64,000 nt of DNA from Palsa-892 sp963751615 (GTDB lineage: Bacteria; Pseudomonadota; Alphaproteobacteria; Rhizobiales; Xanthobacteraceae): NCBI GenBank assembly GCA_963751615.1, contig CAVVVG010000006.1, forward strand, positions 186,001 through 250,000, written 5' to 3'. Of this stretch, positions 8,857 through 18,198 are shown piece after piece. Position 1 is the stretch's first letter, and each line of letters begins with the position of its first letter. The notes under the pieces were generated by a model. The model was not told the DNA's origin. It ran no database searches and saw nothing but the letters and a program-made list of their open reading frames with translations. The position numbers were made by a program, and so were the translations under genes.

Positions 8857-9957
8857 ATGCAGAAGCCACTTGACGGCATAACCGTAGCTGACTTCACAAC
8901 GCTCTTACCCGGTCCGCTTGCCACGCTAATGCTAGCGGAAGCGGGCGCCGAAGTTGTCAAAGTTGAAAAACCGGGCGGGGAAGACGTTCGTAAGTTTCCG
9001 CCATATTGGAATGGATTGTCAGCTGCATTCGCCGTTCTCAATCGCGGCAAAAAGGGCATCGTTGCCGATCTGAAAACCGACGAAGGCCGTAGAAAAGCTC
9101 TTGAACTTATTGATCGAGCCGATGTGTTGGTTGAGCAATTTCGTCCTGGTGTGATGGAACGTTTGGGTCTCGACTATGGAGCTTTGAGATTGCGCAATCC
9201 GCGCTTGATTTATTGCTCCGTAACCGGATACGGTCAGTCAGGCCCGCGGCGTAACGAAGCTGGTCACGATATTAATTACATTGGTGCGACTGGGTTGCTC
9301 TCGCTATCGCCGGGCCCCATCGACCATCCAACGGTGCCACCCGCCCTGATCGCCGATATCGGCGGAGGAAGTTTTCCGACCGTACTGAACATTCTGCTGG
9401 CGCTGCTCGCTAGACACAAAACGGGGGACGGAACCTACATCGATATTGCCATGAGCGATGCAATGTTCACTTTCGCTTGGCTTGCACTTGCAACCCGATT
9501 TGCGACAGGCAAGCCAATCGAGTCCGAAAAACTTCGCCATTTTGGCGGATCGCCGCGCTATCAACTTTATCCGACAAGCGACAAAAAACTAATTGCCTGT
9601 GGTGCACTCGAGCAAAAATTCTGGGAGAGTTTTTGCAGGGTTATCCAACTCGATAAGGAACTTGTAAGTGATTTGCGTAATCCAAACGCGACTGTCGAAG
9701 AAGTGCGCAGAATTATCGCGTCAAAATCGGCAGCGTATTGGAAGCCGCTGTTTGCCAAGGCTGACTGTTGTGTAACCGTGATGGCATCACTGGAAGAAGC
9801 GATTTCCGATCAGCACTTTGTCGAACGTGGTTTGTTTTCGCATCAGATTGTGGCTCCTGATGGAAAGACAATGCCTGCTCTGCCTGTTCCAATTGCACCG
9901 GCTTTACGTATTAGTGAGAAAGTCAGGCCATTTCCGCCTTTGGTGGATGCAAAGTAA
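8857..9957 (+). CDS. CaiB/BaiF family III CoA transferase or alpha-methylacyl-CoA racemase
   Basis: The 366-residue protein opens with GITVADFTTLLPGPLATLML and EVVKVEKPGGEDVR, the family III CoA transferase pattern. The stretch EAGHDINYIGATGLLSLS carries the His that is catalytic in alpha-methylacyl-CoA racemases, and ALIADIGGGS carries the partnering Asp, which favours a racemase-like enzyme over formyl-CoA-type transfer. The ATG at 8857 is preferred because this is where the family begins. It diverges from malyl-CoA lyase, so it may epimerise or transfer CoA on a branched acyl-CoA. The substrate is not certain. Confidence 0.85.
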   Translation: MQKPLDGITVADFTTLLPGPLATLMLAEAGAEVVKVEKPGGEDVRKFPPYWNGLSAAFAVLNRGKKGIVADLKTDEGRRKALELIDRADVLVEQFRPGVMERLGLDYGALRLRNPRLIYCSVTGYGQSGPRRNEAGHDINYIGATGLLSLSPGPIDHPTVPPALIADIGGGSFPTVLNILLALLARHKTGDGTYIDIAMSDAMFTFAWLALATRFATGKPIESEKLRHFGGSPRYQLYPTSDKKLIACGALEQKFWESFCRVIQLDKELVSDLRNPNATVEEVRRIIASKSAAYWKPLFAKADCCVTVMASLEEAISDQHFVERGLFSHQIVAPDGKTMPALPVPIAPALRISEKVRPFPPLVDAK

Positions 9958-9959
9958 GT

Positions 9960-11171
9960 CTAAAGCGCCTCACCGCGTACAAGACGTGGATTGTCTTTAT
10001 CCTGCCCCAAACCTTGCCGCATCAGTGCGCGGCGAAAGACACCGAGGCGTGAGGCGAGATACAAGCCCAAACCCCTAGCCGCATGGACAGGCAAAAAATC
10101 GGTCATCAGCGAACGATTTGCCAGATCGACCATAAGAGAGCGCGAGCGTATGTCGCCTTGTCTCCGCTGATCATAAGCTTTTAACACTTCTTCAGCTCCA
10201 ACATTCGTGGAATTCCGCTTCGCTTTAGCAACCAACTCAGCAAGCATAGCTGCATCCCTGATCCCCAGATTAAGACCTTGTGCCCCAATCGGAGGAAAAA
10301 CATGAGCAGCTTCGCCGATAAGAGCAATTCTTCTCGCTGCGAAATATTCGGCTATTTCGGTGCCTAAAGGAAAAATTCCGCGTTCGGTAACGACCTTCAT
10401 TTTGCCAAGAATGGAATATGCACGACGTTCAATTTCGAGTCCCAATTCGAGATCGTCTAACTGGGACAGAGATCTCGCTTCATTCGTATGAACAACGCAA
10501 ACCAGGCTGGAGCGATTACCTCTCAAAGGCGTCAGCGTAAAAGGTCCACTTTCGGTATGGAATTCCGTTGAAGTATCGTTGTGTGCAACCGAATGTTCCA
10601 GATTTAGCACAATTGCGGTCTGTGGCAGATGACGGAGGCGAGTTCCGATGCCTGCAGCCCGCCTGCAAATCGATTTTCGTCCATCTGCGGCAGCTACAAG
10701 AGAAACTCGTTCTTCGCTATCAACAAACCTGAGAGTGATGCCGGTGTCATCGGGCTCGACGGCAACAACTGGCGATTCGATTATTCGTATGAGGGCTGAA
10801 TTATTGCATCGAATGAGTAGGGACTGCTTTAACCATTCATTCTCGATGTTATAACCAAAAGCCTCAAGCCCCAGTTCTGCCGAGTCAAACAAAACCTCCG
10901 GCGCCCGAAGAATTCGCTTGGTCGCGTCAATCAGGCGCAGGAATTTCAGGGGAGCTGCTTCTTCAGCAAGTAAGTTCCACACATCAAGAGCGACGAGGGC
11001 CCGAATGGAGCCATCAAGAAGGGCGGTTGTGCGCCGGTCCACGCCTTGAGGTGGCGGCGCGATCAACAGCGTTTCTGCACCGGTCGAAGCCAACGCGAGA
11101 GCCGCAATCAGCCCAGATGGGCCGCCACCGACCACTGCTACTTCCGCGCTCAAGTTTTTCGATATCGACAT
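9960..11171 (-). CDS. UbiH/UbiF/VisC-family FAD-dependent hydroxylase
   Basis: This 403-residue flavoprotein monooxygenase is probably one of the ubiquinone ring hydroxylases. It shows the N-terminal dinucleotide fold (EVAVVGGGPSGLIAALALAS), the middle AAADGRKSICRRAAGI motif and the C-terminal FAD site GEAAHVFPPIGAQGLNLGIR typical of the UbiH group. The position hydroxylated cannot be read from sequence; UbiH- or UbiL-type is most likely. It is convergent with the CoA transferase, with two bases between the stops. Confidence 0.88.
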   Translation of the reverse strand: MSISKNLSAEVAVVGGGPSGLIAALALASTGAETLLIAPPPQGVDRRTTALLDGSIRALVALDVWNLLAEEAAPLKFLRLIDATKRILRAPEVLFDSAELGLEAFGYNIENEWLKQSLLIRCNNSALIRIIESPVVAVEPDDTGITLRFVDSEERVSLVAAADGRKSICRRAAGIGTRLRHLPQTAIVLNLEHSVAHNDTSTEFHTESGPFTLTPLRGNRSSLVCVVHTNEARSLSQLDDLELGLEIERRAYSILGKMKVVTERGIFPLGTEIAEYFAARRIALIGEAAHVFPPIGAQGLNLGIRDAAMLAELVAKAKRNSTNVGAEEVLKAYDQRRQGDIRSRSLMVDLANRSLMTDFLPVHAARGLGLYLASRLGVFRRALMRQGLGQDKDNPRLVRGEAL

Positions 11172-11277
11172 TGTTTTCGCCTCACCTTAGCTCTTAGCTC
11201 TGTTCAGCGTACAAGGCGAGGGGGCAGTACCGGACCTGCGTCGAATGCATTAGAGTAGGACGTAATTGGAAATCAGC

Positions 11278-12102
11278 ATGTCTCTAACTGGTGATTTTAG
11301 AAACCTCACGCCAGCTGCGTTGCTGATTGCACGCAACGCATTGAGCCCGCAGACGGCCGTATTGATAGCTATATGTATTTTAATAGTATTAGCTGCATCA
11401 GTATTGGGCATACTAATTACAAGTAATGAATCCGGTTTTATTTTATCTGCTTTTGGCAAAGTGCTTTGTACGCCAACTGGGGAAATTTCCGATAATTCTT
11501 ATCTGGCGCTGTTAGCTGCAACCGCGATCTGGATTGCAATGACATTTGTAATGATGTTGCCGGGGACCGCGCCTATGCTCATAACCTATGCCGAAATAGC
11601 CGACACCGCGGCAAAGAAGGGTGTGGCGACTGTCTCACTTCTCGTACTGGCTGCCGGCTATCTAACCATCTGGATTGTTTTTGCTCTGTTCGCAGCGATC
11701 TCCGAAATATCGCTTGCCGCTTCCCTTAGTCACTCGACAGAGATTATTAATGCGTTGGCCGGTGCCAGCCTGATTACGGCAAGCCTCTATCAATTTTCGA
11801 AGTTAAAACACGCTTGCCTCTCATACTGTCGGAGCCCTTTTGTATTCTTTTTCGCAAACTGGACAGATCGCGCGGTCGGAGTATTCAAGCTCGGCCTTCG
11901 ACAGGGACTATTTTGCCTTGGTTGTTGTTGGGCCTTGATGCTTACGATGCTGGCTATAGGTTCGATGAATTTGTTATGGATGACGGCGCTCGCTGTTTTG
12001 ATGGCTGCTGAAAAGACAACGACATCAAAAGTTTTACCGACTGCGATAGGCGTTGGATTGATGCTGGCTGGCGTCTTCGTCATGTTTACGCCTTACGCCT
12101 AG
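11278..12102 (+). CDS. DUF2182 integral membrane protein
   Basis: The protein has about 274 residues and roughly seven hydrophobic segments. DUF2182 hallmarks are AMTFVMMLPGTAPML, the KHACLSYCRSPFVFF loop with paired cysteines, and GLFCLGCCWALMLTMLAIG, a Cys-rich transmembrane segment suggestive of metal or thiol chemistry. The ATG at 11278 is preferred over an upstream TTG. A DUF1326 gene follows after 13 bases, the usual partner of DUF2182, so the two likely form a small metal-linked membrane module. No biochemical function is established. Confidence 0.85.
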   Translation: MSLTGDFRNLTPAALLIARNALSPQTAVLIAICILIVLAASVLGILITSNESGFILSAFGKVLCTPTGEISDNSYLALLAATAIWIAMTFVMMLPGTAPMLITYAEIADTAAKKGVATVSLLVLAAGYLTIWIVFALFAAISEISLAASLSHSTEIINALAGASLITASLYQFSKLKHACLSYCRSPFVFFFANWTDRAVGVFKLGLRQGLFCLGCCWALMLTMLAIGSMNLLWMTALAVLMAAEKTTTSKVLPTAIGVGLMLAGVFVMFTPYA

Positions 12103-12115
12103 AAGGAGTTCTGGT

Positions 12116-12725
12116 GTGTCGGAACCTTGGAAGCTTCAGGGAGAGCTTGTACTCTCCTGTAATTGCACCATATTTTGTCCCTGTGTGCTTTCGCTCGGAA
12201 ATGCCCCTCCGACCGAAGGGTATTGTCAAACTTGGATAGGTATTCGCATCGATAAGGGCCATTTCGATGACGTGGATCTTGGCGGCATTAATGTCGGCCT
12301 AGTCGTGGAAATTCCTGGCCTGATGTCGCGCGGAAACTGGGAAGCAGGGCTTTTCGTTGATGAGCGCGCATCTGTATATGCAGTCAAAGCTTTGACGAGG
12401 ATTTTCACCGGCCGCGCCGGAGGATCCACGCATCTATTATCCATTCTTGTCGGAAAATTTCTAGGTGTACGGCAGGAACCAATTCATTATCGCGTTGAGA
12501 ATAATACGCGCCACTTTCAAATTCCCGGTGTCGTAGATGGCGCCGTTACGCCGGTCCGCGGCAAGGAACCTGGCGGAGATGTGGTCATTAGAAACAGCGA
12601 ATATTGGATTTCACCGGAAATCATCATGTAGCAAGGCCGACAAGAGCCGAATGCGTGGATTTGGACGCAACTGGAATTTTGCCGGACGAAGTGCTGAAAT
12701 CTGCAGATTAGACTGGGGCAATTAA
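12116..12725 (+). pseudogene. DUF1326 protein, C-terminus frame-shifted near 12628
   Basis: From a GTG start, 171 residues read CNCTIFCPC near the N-terminus, then the conserved RGNWEAGLFVDERAS region, and stop at a TAG right after WISPEIIM. One frame over, with no gap, the expected family C-terminus continues: SKADKSRMRGFGRNWNFAG then RSAEICRLDWGN, ending at 12725. One extra base near 12626-12630 therefore cuts off about 32 residues. The CNC...CPC motif suggests metal binding. It lies 13 bases after DUF2182 and just before phosphatidylcholine synthase. Confidence 0.8.
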
Positions 12726-12727
12726 CC

Positions 12728-13456
12728 TTGGCGAAGGCTGGGCGGCGAGCGCAACGCAATCTATCCAAAGTTCGTACAATTTCAGTATTTTCGATTCATC
12801 TTCTCACGGCATCAGGAGGCTTTTTCGCCTTATTGGCGCTTGTTGCGGTGTTCAATTCGCGCTTGACCGAAATGTTCGCCTGGCTTGCGCTAGCGATTGC
12901 AATCGACGCTATCGATGGTTCGATTGCCCGTAAATTCAAGGTAGCGATATTACTCCCTCGATGGTCTGGGGAAGTATTGGATCTTGTCGTCGATTTTCTC
13001 ACTTACGTATTCGTCCCGACCGTTGCGATCATGGTCGCATCCATTGTCCCGCCAGGTCTCGAGAGTTTAGCGGGTGGTGCTATCATCATCTCTAGTGCGA
13101 TTTATTTTGCCGACCGTAATATGAAGACCCGCGACGCTTATTTTCGCGGATTTCCCGCAGCATGGATTTTTGTAGCATTCTATTTATTTCTTGTCCGACC
13201 CGAACCGTGGATTGCGCTAACAATAATTGCACTATTTGTTGTGCTAACCTTCATGCCAATATTGTTCCTACATCCACTACGAGTGGTAAGATTTCGCCCC
13301 CTAAATCTAATCCTCTGCTTTATCTGGGTCGCATTATCGCTTGTCGTCTTGCTGCAAGAATTTGAGCAGCCCCACTGGGTGACTGTGACTCTTCTAATCA
13401 TTGCCGTATATTTCCTAATTGCAGGTTTTTTACGCACGAACCAAAGTGCAAGATGA
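12728..13456 (+). CDS. pcs: phosphatidylcholine synthase (CDP-diacylglycerol:choline O-phosphatidyltransferase)
   Basis: Pcs makes phosphatidylcholine in one step from CDP-diacylglycerol and choline, and is characteristic of plant- or host-associated alphaproteobacteria. In this 242-residue protein the CDP-alcohol phosphotransferase motif is IDAIDGSIARKFKV, followed by LPRWSGEVLDLVVDFLTYV, matching the Pcs variant (DG-x2-AR ... G-x3-D-x3-D). HLLTASGGFFALLALVAVF and LHPLRVVRFRPLNLIL also match Pcs, and about eight membrane segments are visible. The start is a TTG. The stop overlaps the start of the SDR gene by four bases. Confidence 0.9.
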   Translation: MAKAGRRAQRNLSKVRTISVFSIHLLTASGGFFALLALVAVFNSRLTEMFAWLALAIAIDAIDGSIARKFKVAILLPRWSGEVLDLVVDFLTYVFVPTVAIMVASIVPPGLESLAGGAIIISSAIYFADRNMKTRDAYFRGFPAAWIFVAFYLFLVRPEPWIALTIIALFVVLTFMPILFLHPLRVVRFRPLNLILCFIWVALSLVVLLQEFEQPHWVTVTLLIIAVYFLIAGFLRTNQSAR

Positions 13457-14208
13457 TGAGCAATGAAAAAAATCTATTTATCACCGGCGGAAGCCGAGGA
13501 ATTGGTGCTGCGACGGCAATAGCCGCAGCCCGTGAGGGTTATTCAATTGCTATCAATTACGTAAACGACGAAGCCGCTGCCGATCGTGTTGTGGCTGAGA
13601 TCAAGAAATCTGCCGGAAGGGCAATTGCAATCAAGGCTGATATCGCGCGTGAAAGTGACATCGCGCGGCTATACAAGATCCTCGATCGTGATCTGGGTCG
13701 TCTTACCCATCTTGTGAACAATGCTGGTATTGTTGGACAAGCAATGCGGTTAGCTGATTCTGATCCGAAAATAATCAAAAATGTGATTGATCTCAATGTA
13801 ACGGGCGCGATCCTTGTGGCGCGTGAGGCCGTGAAAAGAATTTCAAAAGCTCACGGCGGGAAGGGCGGCGCGATCGTGAACCTATCCTCCATGGCTGCGA
13901 CACTCGGTTCACCGACGGAATATGTCTGGTATGCTGCCTCGAAAGGTGCGATCGACAGTTTCACGATCGGTCTATCGCGCGAAGTCGCGCGTGAGGGTAT
14001 CCGCGTAAATGCGGTTTCTCCCGGTCTCATTGAAACGGATATTCATGCATCGGGCGGGCAACCTGATCGTATCGCTCAAATGAGCCCGCTAATTCCACTA
14101 GGACGCGCCGGAACCGCGAACGAGGTCGCAGCCGCCATTCTTTGGCTGCTATCGGAGCAGGCTTCCTACATTACCGGCACAAATCTCCGAGTTTCAGGAG
14201 GGCGTTAG
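13453..14208 (+). CDS. short-chain dehydrogenase/reductase (SDR), FabG-like
   Basis: This 251-residue classical SDR has the cofactor motif TGGSRGIGAATAIA, NNAGIVG, the catalytic serine in NLSSMAATLG, the YxxxK pair in YAASKGAIDS, and the C-terminal TGTNLRVSGG. It overlaps pcs in ATGA, so the two are translationally coupled. The substrate is unknown; FabG-like enzymes reduce 3-oxoacyl or sugar carbonyls. Confidence 0.9.
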   Translation: MMSNEKNLFITGGSRGIGAATAIAAAREGYSIAINYVNDEAAADRVVAEIKKSAGRAIAIKADIARESDIARLYKILDRDLGRLTHLVNNAGIVGQAMRLADSDPKIIKNVIDLNVTGAILVAREAVKRISKAHGGKGGAIVNLSSMAATLGSPTEYVWYAASKGAIDSFTIGLSREVAREGIRVNAVSPGLIETDIHASGGQPDRIAQMSPLIPLGRAGTANEVAAAILWLLSEQASYITGTNLRVSGGR

Positions 14209-14286
14209 AAGCGCTTGGCGGGGGACTGCTACAGGTCTAGAAAGCTGTCGAACGAATGCAATAAATTACAAAACGGGAGATTGAAC

Positions 14287-15261
14287 ATGGTTGCGGCTGT
14301 GCGCGTGCATCAAGTGGGTGGGCCAGAAGTACTCAAATACGAGCAGATCGAACTCAAGGACCCCGGTCCAGGGGAACTTCGTATCAAGAATACTGCTATT
14401 GGATTGAATTTCATTGATACCTACTTCCGTTCGGGCCTTTATCCCGCGCCTGGTCTTCCATTCGTTGCGGGTAATGAGGGAGCGGGAATCGTCACCGCGG
14501 TTGGCCCCGGCGTGAAAGGCTTCAAGAAGGGTGAACGTGTGGCATACGTGTTCACGCTGGGTGCCTACGCTACTGAGCGCAATCTTCCCGCGGACCGTGC
14601 CGTAAAATTGCCTGCGAAAATCGACGACAAAACTGCTGCCGCCATGATGCTGAAAGGCATGACCGCACAATATCTGCTTCGGCGTACATACAAGGTAAAG
14701 AAAGGCGACACTATTCTCGTTCACGCCGCGGCCGGAGGTGTCGGGCTTATCCTTTGCCAGTGGGGGAAGCATCTTGGTGCAACCGTCATTGGAACTGTCG
14801 GTTCAAAACAAAAAGCAGAACTCGCCCGCAAGAACGGTGCCCACCACACGATCCTCTATAACGAGGAAAATTGGGTGGCACGGGTTGCAGAAATCACCAA
14901 AGGTAAGAAATGCGAGGTTGTGTACGACGGCGTCGGTAAAACGACTTTTATGGGTTCGCTGGATTGCCTGAAACCGCTGGGAATGATGGTTACCTATGGT
15001 AATGCGTCGGGACCTGTTGAACCGATCAACCTTGGCATCCTTTCGCAAAAAGGTTCGCTGTTCGTCACTCGGCCGACGCTTTTTACTTATACAGCCTCTG
15101 CCAAGGACCTCCAGGCAACTGCAAAAGATTTGATCGATGTGATCTCGAAAAAGAAAGTCAAAATTGACATCGAGCAAACATATGCACTTAAAGATGCAGC
15201 TCAAGCACATCGGGATCTAGAATCCCGTAAAACGGTCGGTCAAACTGTTCTTTTGCCGTAA
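14287..15261 (+). CDS. qor: NADPH:quinone oxidoreductase, zeta-crystallin type
   Basis: This 324-residue medium-chain reductase begins MVAAVRVHQVGGPEVLKYE, with a GGGAGA ribosome site 6 bases upstream. GLNFIDTYFRSGLYP and the NADPH fold HAAAGGVGLILCQWGK identify the quinone oxidoreductase branch, and there are no zinc ligands. It reduces quinones by one electron. A strong terminator follows. Confidence 0.93.
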   Translation: MVAAVRVHQVGGPEVLKYEQIELKDPGPGELRIKNTAIGLNFIDTYFRSGLYPAPGLPFVAGNEGAGIVTAVGPGVKGFKKGERVAYVFTLGAYATERNLPADRAVKLPAKIDDKTAAAMMLKGMTAQYLLRRTYKVKKGDTILVHAAAGGVGLILCQWGKHLGATVIGTVGSKQKAELARKNGAHHTILYNEENWVARVAEITKGKKCEVVYDGVGKTTFMGSLDCLKPLGMMVTYGNASGPVEPINLGILSQKGSLFVTRPTLFTYTASAKDLQATAKDLIDVISKKKVKIDIEQTYALKDAAQAHRDLESRKTVGQTVLLP

Positions 15262-15282
15262 ATACCGACCAGGACACCGTCT

Positions 15283-15315
15283 AACCGGCGGCGAGATGCG
15301 CCGCCGGTTTTTATT
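15283..15315 (+). terminator. rho-independent terminator after qor
   Basis: A perfect 11-bp stem (aaccggcggcg / cgccgccggtt) with loop agatg is followed by TTTTTATTTT. It separates qor from the TerC gene. Confidence 0.93.
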
Positions 15316-15336
15316 TTGGGGGAGAGTTTCCGCCAA

Positions 15337-16002
15337 ATGGATTTGATTTACGCCGAGTTGATTGCGCTCCTGAAGATCATCGCTATTGACGTTGTGCTTG
15401 CTGGGGACAACGCGATCGTAGTCGGCATGGCTGCTTCACGCGTGCCGATAGAAATGCGGAAGCGCGTCATCTTCTGGGGCGTGGTGGGTGCAGTTGGACT
15501 GCGTATATTGTTCGCAGTCATAGCGACTCAGTTACTTGCGATCATCGGTCTCAGTCTGGCTGGTGGAATTATTTTGCTCTGGGTTTGCTGGAAAATGTAC
15601 CGCGAAATCGTTCGGCCAGCAGATCAAACGGATGCCCTCGAGACCAAAGGTTCTGATCAGAACAAGTCCGGCTTCTGGAACGCGCTGATCCAAATAATTT
15701 TGGCAGACATTTCGATGTCGCTCGACAATGTATTGGCAGTGGCTGGCGCCGCCAGGGGAAGTCTCTGGGTACTTGTCGTAGGTCTTGGGCTTTCAATCTT
15801 GCTCATGGCCGTCGTTGCAAATTTTATTGCGAAAATTCTGGCTAAATATCATTGGATTACTTGGATCGGTCTGTTGATCATTCTTCATGTCGCGCTCGAC
15901 ATGATTTGGGCCGGTTCGCACGAAGTTGCATGTCAATTCGTGCCGACGGTCTGCGATACTGGTGTAATAGGGACATTCAAAACACTGCTAGGCTTTCGCT
16001 GA
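15337..16002 (+). CDS. TerC/YjbE-family integral membrane protein
   Basis: This 221-residue membrane protein is of the TerC (YjbE branch) type. The conserved acidic motif IDVVLAGDNAIVVGMAA in the first half is mirrored by ADISMSLDNVLAVAGAA in the second, with about seven hydrophobic segments. TerC proteins are linked to metal (often Mn) export or insertion into exported enzymes. The start MDLIYAELIALLK at 15337 fits the family. It is convergent with rimO, the two stops being adjacent. Confidence 0.9.
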   Translation: MDLIYAELIALLKIIAIDVVLAGDNAIVVGMAASRVPIEMRKRVIFWGVVGAVGLRILFAVIATQLLAIIGLSLAGGIILLWVCWKMYREIVRPADQTDALETKGSDQNKSGFWNALIQIILADISMSLDNVLAVAGAARGSLWVLVVGLGLSILLMAVVANFIAKILAKYHWITWIGLLIILHVALDMIWAGSHEVACQFVPTVCDTGVIGTFKTLLGFR

Positions 16003-17328
16003 TCAGAAACCTACCACCTGTCCGTGCAGATCATATGCGTCGGCACGATCTATCTTTACCGTGCGGATTTCTCCGATTTTGATCGGACGATGAGCACTTA
16101 TTAGCACGGAACCGTCGATTTCAGGGGCATCGCCCCGCGTACGGCCGATGGCAAGTCCGTTCTCGATTTTATCGATAATTACGTGCTGCCGTGTTCCAAC
16201 CTTTCGAGCGAGTTTCTTTATGCTGATCTTTTGCTGCATCTCCATAAAACACCGATAACGATCAGCCTTGACATCATCTGGAACGGGAAGTGCAATTTCG
16301 TTGGCTGCCGCTCCGCGCACGGCCTCATATTTGAAGCATCCCACCCGATCGAGCTGTGCTTCGCTTAAAAACTCGAGCAGCTCTGCAAATTCCGCATCGC
16401 TTTCGCCCGGAAAACCCACGATGAATGTCGAACGAATGGTGAGGTCGGGACAAATCTCCCGCCACCTTGCAATTCGCGCGAGCGTCCTCTCTTGTGCAGC
16501 AGGCCGCTTCATTCGTTTCAATACCGTCGGGCTTCCATGCTGAAAGGGAATGTCCAGATAAGGAAGAAGTTTTCCCTCAGCCATTAGCGGAATAACGCCG
16601 TCAACATGAGGGTAGGGGTAAACATAATGAAGCCGTACCCATACGCCCAGATCGCCAAGTTCCTTTGCCAAATCAACAAATCGCGCATTCACCTCGCGCC
16701 CGCGCCATAAGCTAGGCGCGTATTTTACATCGACCCCATAAGCAGAAGTATCCTGAGAAATGACCAGGAGTTCTTTTACACCCGCGCCGACGAGTCGCTC
16801 TGCTTCACGTAACACATCGCCTGCTGGGCGGCTGATCAAATCACCACGTAATTTCGGGATGATGCAAAACGAACACCGATTGTTGCATCCTTCCGAAATT
16901 TTCAGATAGGCATAATGGCGCGGGGTAAGTTTTATTCCTTGCTCTGGCACCAAATTAAGAAACGGATCGTGCTTTGGCGGCACTGCTTCATGGACTGCGT
17001 TTACAACTTGCTCATATTGTTGCGGACCAGTGACGGCGAGCACATTTGGATGCGTTGCCCGGATTTCGTCCGGTTCAGCCCCAAGACACCCAGTGACGAT
17101 GACACGTCCATTTTCCTTCAACGCATTTCCGATTGCGTCTAGGCTTTCGGCCTTAGCGCTGTCGAGGAATCCGCACGTATTGACGACCACTACATCCGCG
17201 CCCGTGTGCTCTCGTGACAGTTCATATCCCTCGGCGCGCAACCGAGTAATAATACGTTCGGAATCGACTAGCGCTTTTGGGCAACCGAGAGAGACAAAGC
17301 TCACTCTCGGTCCAGGAATATTGTTCAT
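16003..17328 (-). CDS. rimO: ribosomal protein S12 methylthiotransferase RimO
   Basis: RimO adds a methylthio group to the conserved Asp of ribosomal protein S12. The N-terminal domain cysteines are visible in SFVSLGCPKALVDSE, VVNTCGFLDSAK and VTGCLGAEPDE. The radical SAM cluster motif is CNNRCSFCIIPKLRG, and a C-terminal TRAM-like domain ends the protein. Its 441 residues are the normal length. The Pro-rich secreted protein gene lies just upstream on the same strand with only three bases between them. Confidence 0.97.
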   Translation of the reverse strand: MNNIPGPRVSFVSLGCPKALVDSERIITRLRAEGYELSREHTGADVVVVNTCGFLDSAKAESLDAIGNALKENGRVIVTGCLGAEPDEIRATHPNVLAVTGPQQYEQVVNAVHEAVPPKHDPFLNLVPEQGIKLTPRHYAYLKISEGCNNRCSFCIIPKLRGDLISRPAGDVLREAERLVGAGVKELLVISQDTSAYGVDVKYAPSLWRGREVNARFVDLAKELGDLGVWVRLHYVYPYPHVDGVIPLMAEGKLLPYLDIPFQHGSPTVLKRMKRPAAQERTLARIARWREICPDLTIRSTFIVGFPGESDAEFAELLEFLSEAQLDRVGCFKYEAVRGAAANEIALPVPDDVKADRYRCFMEMQQKISIKKLARKVGTRQHVIIDKIENGLAIGRTRGDAPEIDGSVLISAHRPIKIGEIRTVKIDRADAYDLHGQVVGF

Positions 17329-17331
17329 AGT

Positions 17332-18198
17332 TTACTGTTTCGCACCTTTGGGAGCGGCGCTTTTATCCGCGCTTGTACGAGCTGGCGTTACACGACGGCA
17401 CGAATAGATTCCGTAAAGCGCCTCGGTAACGACCCGGTTTGCGGCTTGGTCGTGAATCGCCGGGCGCAAGGTGATAAACTTGCGAACTTTTTCTGTTACG
17501 TCGACTTGATCGACCCCCTCAGGAAAACAGATTTCGCCTTTTGGAATTCGTTCAGCCTGCCGTTGCACAAATTGCTCGCAGTTATCGTAATTGTCTAGGC
17601 AATTTGAGATAAAGGAAATTGCCCGCGGGCCTTTGTCATCAGGCGGAAGCTTCGCAGCATATTTCAGGGTGCCATCTTCAGGAAGTCGACCGCGAGGCAG
17701 TTTTTCATCGCTCGCCGCGTTCGTGGATGCGGAACGCTCGCCCTTAAATTCTTTTTCCTTTTCCTTTCTCGCAGACTTTTCTTGTGCCTCTTTCTTTTGC
17801 TCCACAGCAGTTTCCGCCGGCGTCAACTGAGGAGAGTCGGCTGTAGGTGTCGCAGGAGGGGGTGCTTCCGCTGGAGCAACAGGTATGGCGACGACAGGAG
17901 AAGGCGACGACTGAACAACTGGCTTGCTTGCTGGAGGTGCCGTAGCTTCAGGCGCTATCGTAGGAGTGTCGGTTTGCTTGATATTCGCCACAGGCTCTTC
18001 AGGCAGGGGGATAACCATGGCTTCCGGAGGAGTGGATGGGATCACGGGTGGCGCTTTGCGCTCACCAGGTGCGGGCGCTCCGGCTAAAGGTGCATACTCC
18101 GATGATGTCAATTGAGCAAAACCCCGAGAAGATTGGGCGAATGTCAATACAACGGCGATCGATGCCGCTAAAATCCATCCTTTCGGCTTGCTTCTCAT
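17332..18198 (-). CDS. secreted Pro/Ala-rich protein with a Rap1a/Tai-like C-terminal domain
   Basis: The 288-residue protein has a signal peptide (AASIAVVLTFAQSSRGFAQ). About 130 residues rich in Pro, Ala and Thr follow, then a charged EKKEAQEKSARKEKEKE stretch. The C-terminal domain (about residues 190-270) has the pattern FISNCLDNYDNCEQFVQ, EICFPEGVDQVDVTEKVRKF and ALYGIYSC. The cysteine spacing, a helix ending in xxLRPAIHDQAA and the final aromatic-x-x-C resemble the Rap1a/Tai immunity-protein fold. That assignment rests on pattern only. It is probably co-transcribed with rimO and may act in the periplasm. Confidence 0.6.
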   Translation of the reverse strand: MRSKPKGWILAASIAVVLTFAQSSRGFAQLTSSEYAPLAGAPAPGERKAPPVIPSTPPEAMVIPLPEEPVANIKQTDTPTIAPEATAPPASKPVVQSSPSPVVAIPVAPAEAPPPATPTADSPQLTPAETAVEQKKEAQEKSARKEKEKEFKGERSASTNAASDEKLPRGRLPEDGTLKYAAKLPPDDKGPRAISFISNCLDNYDNCEQFVQRQAERIPKGEICFPEGVDQVDVTEKVRKFITLRPAIHDQAANRVVTEALYGIYSCRRVTPARTSADKSAAPKGAKQ

